A stretch of 19,001 bases of DNA, taken from contig JADILY010000100.1 of assembly GCA_017695055.1 (NCBI GenBank), positions 1-19,001 on the forward strand, in the 5' to 3' direction. The notes under the pieces are model-generated. The model was not told the origin of the DNA. It worked only from the letters and a program-made list of their open reading frames with translations, and ran no database searches. Below, one piece after another: positions 15,816 to 19,001 of the stretch (positions are counted from its first letter, which is position 1; each line of letters begins with the position of its first letter). The position numbers and the translations under genes are program-made. The stretch is from Merdivivens faecigallinarum (GTDB taxonomy: Bacteria > Bacteroidota > Bacteroidia > Bacteroidales > UBA932).

Positions 15816-17066
15816 TTCGTATGCCCCCATCAGCAACATGTTGACTTCCTTCTCTTCGAGATACCGCCATTCGCCCCTTGTGAGCCTCTTCTTCGTGAGG
15901 CCTGCGAAATATACCCTGTCGAGTTTCAATATTTTGTAGTTGAGGGACTCGAATATCCTTCTGATGATGCGGTTCCTTCCGGAGTGGATGGAAATGCCCA
16001 CGACTTTCTGCGTATCATCGGTGTATGCGAGTTCATCGGCGTGGATTTCCCCGTCAGGAAGCCATATTCCTTCAAGTATTTTGTCGAAATCGGGCTTGCT
16101 GAGTTTCCTGTCGAGGGTTACCTGGTATATCTTCTTTTTATTGTAGGCAGGGTGTGTCAGCTTGTCTGCAAGCCTTCCGTCATTCGTGAACAGAAGTACC
16201 CCGGTAGTGGATTTGTCGAGCCTTCCCACAGGGAATACCCTTTGTTTGCAACCTTTCAGAAGATCCATTACGGTTTTCTCGGCATGCGGGTCGCTCGTAG
16301 TGGTCACATAATCCTTGGGCTTGTTCATTACGATGTATATTTTTTTTTCGCCCAACAGGCGCTCGCCGTTGAACCTTATGTCGTCAGTCGGTTTTACCTT
16401 GACTCCCAATTCGCTCACGACGTTTCCGTTTACCGTTATGACACCGGCCTGGATGTATTTGTCGGCCTCTCTCCTGGAGCAGATTCCAGAATTGGCTATG
16501 AACTTGTTCAATCGTACCTCTCCGGTTATCTCTTCTTCGCGTTTGTAGATTTTCTGTGCGCTCTTGATAGTGGCCCTCGGGTTCTTTTTTCTCGTTATTT
16601 CGAAACGTTTTTCCTTGTCGAATCCGAATTTGCGTCTTTCTCCCCGGAATTCATGTCTTTCGAAAGACGGCCTTTCCCCGTCATTGCGCCTGAAACCTCT
16701 GTCTTCATCCCTCCTGCGGCTGAAGCCCCTGTTTTCGTTTCTTCCGAAACCCCGGTCTTCATTCCTTCTGCGGTCGAAGTCTCTGTCTTCGCTTCTTCCA
16801 AAGCCTCTGCCTTCATTCCTTCTGCGGCTGAAGCCCCTGTCTTCGTTTCTTCCGAAACCCCTGTCTTCGCTCTTTCTGCGGCCGAAGTCTCTGTCTTCGC
16901 TTCTTCTGAAGCCCCTGTCTTCGCTCCTTCTGAAGCCTTCGTTTCTTCCTTCCTCCCTTCTTCTTGGATTGTCGTTGAATGAACGGTTTTCCCTTTTCCG
17001 GTAAACCCTTTCAGGGGCTGCGCCATCAGCGGCGGAACTCCCTTTGCGTTGAAAATCTTTGAGCAT
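15813..17066 (-). CDS. rluB: RluB/RsuA-family rRNA pseudouridine synthase with long repetitive N-terminal extension
   Basis: A 417-residue enzyme. Residues about 184-245 are an S4 RNA-binding domain (VRLNKFIANSGICSRREADKY). Residues about 242-415 are the pseudouridine synthase domain with the catalytic motif GRLDKSTTG (281-289, Asp284) and RNRIIRRIFESL near the C-terminus, the RsuA/RluB/RluE type. This group isomerises uridine in 23S (RluB) or 16S (RsuA) rRNA; the precise target is inferred. The first 180 residues or so are a low-complexity extension rich in Arg, Asp, Glu, Gly and Phe with an 18-residue period (see the repeat). E. coli RluB has about 290 residues and carries its extension at the C-terminus. 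The ATG at 17066 is 4 bases after the tonB stop, and the next gene, era, overlaps by one base. Confidence 0.92.
   Translation of the reverse strand: MLKDFQRKGSSAADGAAPERVYRKRENRSFNDNPRRREEGRNEGFRRSEDRGFRRSEDRDFGRRKSEDRGFGRNEDRGFSRRRNEGRGFGRSEDRDFDRRRNEDRGFGRNENRGFSRRRDEDRGFRRNDGERPSFERHEFRGERRKFGFDKEKRFEITRKKNPRATIKSAQKIYKREEEITGEVRLNKFIANSGICSRREADKYIQAGVITVNGNVVSELGVKVKPTDDIRFNGERLLGEKKIYIVMNKPKDYVTTTSDPHAEKTVMDLLKGCKQRVFPVGRLDKSTTGVLLFTNDGRLADKLTHPAYNKKKIYQVTLDRKLSKPDFDKILEGIWLPDGEIHADELAYTDDTQKVVGISIHSGRNRIIRRIFESLNYKILKLDRVYFAGLTKKRLTRGEWRYLEEKEVNMLLMGAYE
16686..16925 (-). repeat. Tandem repeats of 24+30 bp (54-bp module, 108-bp higher-order unit) inside rluB
   Basis: Residues 48-127 of the protein consist of alternating 8- and 10-residue units of the form (S/N)EDR(G/D)F-x-R and (S/N)EDR(G/D)F-x-RRR. 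After one leading 8-residue unit come four 18-residue modules (56-73, 74-91, 92-109, 110-127). Pairs of modules form two 36-residue copies (108 bp each, 16794-16901 and 16686-16793) that agree at 29 of 36 residues. All units are multiples of three bases, so the frame is kept. The region is open in several other frames too, a by-product of the repeat. Confidence 0.9.
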
Positions 17067-17070
17067 TGTC

Positions 17071-17895
17071 TTATTTTAATTTATAAATGTATGTTATAGT
17101 GCCTCTTTGCAATACCGGAGCGTTTGAGCTCCTGTTGAATTTCGCCTTGTACGCCGCTTTTACCGCGGCATCCCAAAGCTCCTTGCTCGTTATCGTGCAT
17201 CCGTCTCCGGGCACTGCATTCTTTACGTTTCCGTATTGGTCGACCCAGATGTCGATTATTATTTTCCCGTCAATTTGTACGCCGTATTCCGGCATGGACA
17301 GCGAAGCCTGTATCACTTCACGGCCTTCGAGCCTTGCGTTGGGCCCCTCCTCGTTTTCGCCTTCGGTAGTATTTCCGAGGGGGTGTCCTTCGCTCAGGGC
17401 TTCCGATACGAAGGCGGCGGTCTGGGCGGCAAGCGTGTCTTTGGCTTCCATGTTTGCCGCTGAAGGGAAGAGGGCCCTCTTGTCTATTTCCTTTTTCTTC
17501 TCTTCTTCCCGCGGCTCGGGAGTTTCCACATCTCCGAAATCGTCATTTACGGCTTCTTCCGCCACATTCGGCTTTTCTCCCTCATAAGGGGCCTGTGAAG
17601 CCTTTGCAAGCCTTATGTCTTCTTCGGGGTCCGCGGCAGGGGATTCAGGTGCCGGTCCCGCCGATATTTCTATGGTCTCTTCCGGTTCGTTTTCAACCTC
17701 CTCTTCCTCGAAAGAGATTTCGATTCCGGTCTCCTCCGGAGCGGGACCGATGTATTTTATCCCGGCAAGGAATAAAAGCAGAAACAGGAAGGCGTGGAAA
17801 GATACGGCCGCGACAAGGCCTGCCGCAACCGATTTCTTCCTGTTTTCTTCCCTCTTCTGTCTATAGTCTCCCATCTTGCCATCCGGTATTAGCAT
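17071..17895 (-). CDS. tonB: Energy transducer TonB with acidic periplasmic linker
   Basis: TonB spans the periplasm and couples the ExbB-ExbD proton motor to outer-membrane receptors. The 274 residues contain a cytoplasmic basic start (YRQKREENRKK) and one membrane helix (about 22-47) with His34, matching the single intramembrane histidine of TonB. A long linker follows (about 50-190). The TonB C-terminal fold is at about 205-274 (YGVQIDGKIIIDIWVDQYGNV, RGTITYIYKLK). The linker is dominated by Glu and Asp with scattered Pro; classic TonB linkers are Pro-Glu/Pro-Lys rich. The ATG at 17895 overlaps the exbD stop by one base (TAATG); an internal ATG at 17874 (MGDYRQ) is the alternative. It lies 4 bases before rluB in one operon. 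Confidence 0.92.
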   Translation of the reverse strand: MLIPDGKMGDYRQKREENRKKSVAAGLVAAVSFHAFLFLLLFLAGIKYIGPAPEETGIEISFEEEEVENEPEETIEISAGPAPESPAADPEEDIRLAKASQAPYEGEKPNVAEEAVNDDFGDVETPEPREEEKKKEIDKRALFPSAANMEAKDTLAAQTAAFVSEALSEGHPLGNTTEGENEEGPNARLEGREVIQASLSMPEYGVQIDGKIIIDIWVDQYGNVKNAVPGDGCTITSKELWDAAVKAAYKAKFNRSSNAPVLQRGTITYIYKLK

Positions 17896-17897
17896 TA
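17893..17897 (-). other. TAATG stop/start overlap, exbD to tonB
   Basis: The exbD stop TAA (17897-17895) shares its last base with the tonB ATG (17895-17893). This fits coupled translation of motor subunits and favours the longer TonB start. Confidence 0.75.
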
Positions 17898-18308
17898 TTC
17901 GGGCGATGTGGCCAGTATCACTTTGTAATGGTTGCGCTTGGCGATGTTCATGACTTTCACGACTTCGCTTATCGGTACTGTCTCGTCCGCGTAAATCGAG
18001 AATGTCGGATCCTCCTCATTGCCGAGGATGACGTTGAGCCTTTCTTCGATTTCATCGAATCTGACCGGTGTCATGTCTCCGTTTATATGGTAGGAAAACG
18101 TCCCTTCTTCCGGGTAATGCTTGATTGATACGCTGGCCGTCGCCTTTGCTGCCACCTGGCCCGTGCTCTTCGGGAGCAGCAGTTTCAGTGCGTTGGGATT
18201 GATCAGAGTCGATGTCACGAGGAAAAATATCAATAACAGGAACACTATGTCCGTCATTGATGACATCGAAAATGATGCTTCTACGCTCGTCCTTCTCTTT
18301 ATGGCCAT
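17895..18308 (-). CDS. exbD: Biopolymer transport protein ExbD
   Basis: A motor subunit of the TonB system in the inner membrane. The 137 residues comprise a short basic cytoplasmic start (MAIKRR), one membrane helix (about 19-36, MTDIVFLLLIFFLVTST) and a periplasmic domain to the end. Asp20 in the MTDIVF motif corresponds to the proton-carrying Asp25 of E. coli ExbD. The periplasmic part has the typical FDEIEERL and the closing segment ADETVPISEVVKVMNIAKRNHYKVILAT. It begins 6 bases after exbB and overlaps tonB by one base. A TolR role is possible in principle, but the adjacent tonB argues for ExbD. Confidence 0.95.
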   Translation of the reverse strand: MAIKRRTSVEASFSMSSMTDIVFLLLIFFLVTSTLINPNALKLLLPKSTGQVAAKATASVSIKHYPEEGTFSYHINGDMTPVRFDEIEERLNVILGNEEDPTFSIYADETVPISEVVKVMNIAKRNHYKVILATSPE

Positions 18309-18314
18309 GGCAAA

Positions 18315-19001
18315 TTATTTTTCAGCCGGTTCGTTGAGTATGTCCATGAAATCGATGGTCGTGCTTTCCATCCGGAAAACGAGGTCCGAAATGCTGGACG
18401 TCAGATAATTGTATCCGAAATAAGCCAGGATGCCGACGATGAGTCCGCCTACCGTGGTCACCATGGCCGTGTAAATACCTCCCGAAAGCAGGGTTATGTC
18501 GATATTGTTACCTGCCTGGGACATGTTGAAAAACGCCTGTATCATACCCATTACCGTGCCGAGGAAACCTATCATCGGCGCCCCTCCCGCAACGGTGGCC
18601 AGCAGCGGAATGCCCTTTTCAAGCCTTGCGACCTCCACGTTTCCGGTGTTTTCCACCGTAGTCTGAATGTCCTGGAGCGGCCTGCCGATTCTTTCTATGC
18701 CCTTCTGTACCAGTCTTGCAATCGGCGAATCGTATTGCTCGCACAGCGATACGGCGGCCTTGATTTTCCCGTCATGGATAAGGTCGTGTATGTCGTTCAT
18801 GAAATTCTTGTCGATTTTTCCCGCCTTCCTTATCATCCACCATTTCTTTCCGAAAATATAGATGGCTATGATTGAAAGCGCGAGGAGCACAAGCATCAGC
18901 CAGCCTCCCTTTACGGCCATGTCGATTAATGAAAAACTCATTTCCTCCTCTACCGGCAAGACCTCGGCCACGGCTTCCGAAGCGGCGGCATCGATATTAG
19001 C
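18315..19001 (-). CDS. exbB: MotA/TolQ/ExbB proton channel family protein (5' end at or beyond window edge)
   Basis: The proton-channel subunit of the TonB motor. Three membrane helices are seen: GGWLMLVLLALSIIAIYIFG near the start, LLATVAGGAPMIGFLGTVMGMI in the middle, and GGIYTAMVTTVGGLIVGILAYF near the end. The family signature GFLGTVMGMIQAFF, with helix-2 and helix-3 threonines, is present. The frame is open to the right edge: before the GTG at 18971 it reads ANIDAAASEA, so the true start probably lies just outside. GTG 18971 (218 residues) and ATG 18941 (208 residues, MSFSLIDM) are fallback starts. The Ala/Glu-rich lead resembles N-terminal extensions common in Bacteroidota ExbB. exbD follows after 6 bases. 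Confidence 0.93.
   Translation of the reverse strand, partial: ANIDAAASEAVAEVLPVEEEMSFSLIDMAVKGGWLMLVLLALSIIAIYIFGKKWWMIRKAGKIDKNFMNDIHDLIHDGKIKAAVSLCEQYDSPIARLVQKGIERIGRPLQDIQTTVENTGNVEVARLEKGIPLLATVAGGAPMIGFLGTVMGMIQAFFNMSQAGNNIDITLLSGGIYTAMVTTVGGLIVGILAYFGYNYLTSSISDLVFRMESTTIDFMDILNEPAEK

Noticed and set aside
15814..15870. Upstream start at 15870 extending era by 19 residues
   Set aside because: The extension lies within rluB and lacks Era similarity; the TAATG overlap gives a better start.
15984..16982. Repetitive open frames on the plus strand (15984-16982, 16564-17004) and in another minus frame (16595-17026) over the rluB repeat
   Set aside because: Repeat units are multiples of three bases, so any stop-free unit extends in all frames. 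Only the rluB frame connects to S4 and pseudouridine synthase domains.
1..19001. Search for a new defence, mobile or phage-like system
   Set aside because: Every gene falls in a well-known housekeeping family and no gap is longer than about 160 bases. There are no direct-repeat arrays, transposases, integrases or toxin-antitoxin-like pairs.

Overview
The window is a stretch of housekeeping chromosome from a member of the Bacteroidota, most likely Bacteroidales. This rests on several signs. The gaps contain the Bacteroidota -7 promoter element TAnnTTTG and no sigma70-type boxes. There is a SusC/D-era style lipoprotein with a DUF4369-like domain fused to thioredoxin. The RpoC, ParC, RecJ and TonB sequences are of Bacteroidota type. 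Genes are tightly packed, roughly half G+C by eye, with A/T-rich gaps. No gap between genes reaches 300 bases. I see no tRNA, rRNA, IS element, integrase, phage gene, CRISPR array or defence gene.

Layout. (1) 2-3991 (+): the 3' part of rpoC, ending in a strong intrinsic terminator. (2) 4148-5886 (+): a gamma-class carbonic anhydrase-like protein and a thioredoxin-fold lipoprotein, 35 bases apart and behind one likely promoter, closed by a hairpin that can also serve the opposing ssb. (3) 6021-9812 (-): lysS, a SpoU/TrmH RNA 2'-O-methyltransferase, aroE and ssb, one likely operon read leftward. (4) 9813-9885: a 73-base divergent promoter region. (5) 9886-11622 (+): recJ. (6) 11615-19001 (-): a compact leftward cluster exbB-exbD-tonB-rluB-era-parC-aroK whose promoter lies beyond the right edge. 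recJ and aroK converge and overlap by 8 bases.

Functionally the window holds transcription (RpoC), replication and repair (SSB, RecJ, topoisomerase IV A subunit), ribosome and translation maturation (LysRS, Era, a 16S/23S-type pseudouridine synthase, an RNA methylase), two steps of the shikimate pathway (AroE, AroK) in separate operons, and the ExbB-ExbD-TonB motor that energises outer-membrane import.

I did not find a new multi-gene system. The points most worth checking are the charge-patterned arginine/aspartate/phenylalanine repeat tail on the pseudouridine synthase, the near-leaderless recJ promoter interlocked with the lysS promoter, the acidic ParC tail ending in a clamp-motif-like pentapeptide, and the divergent AroE.
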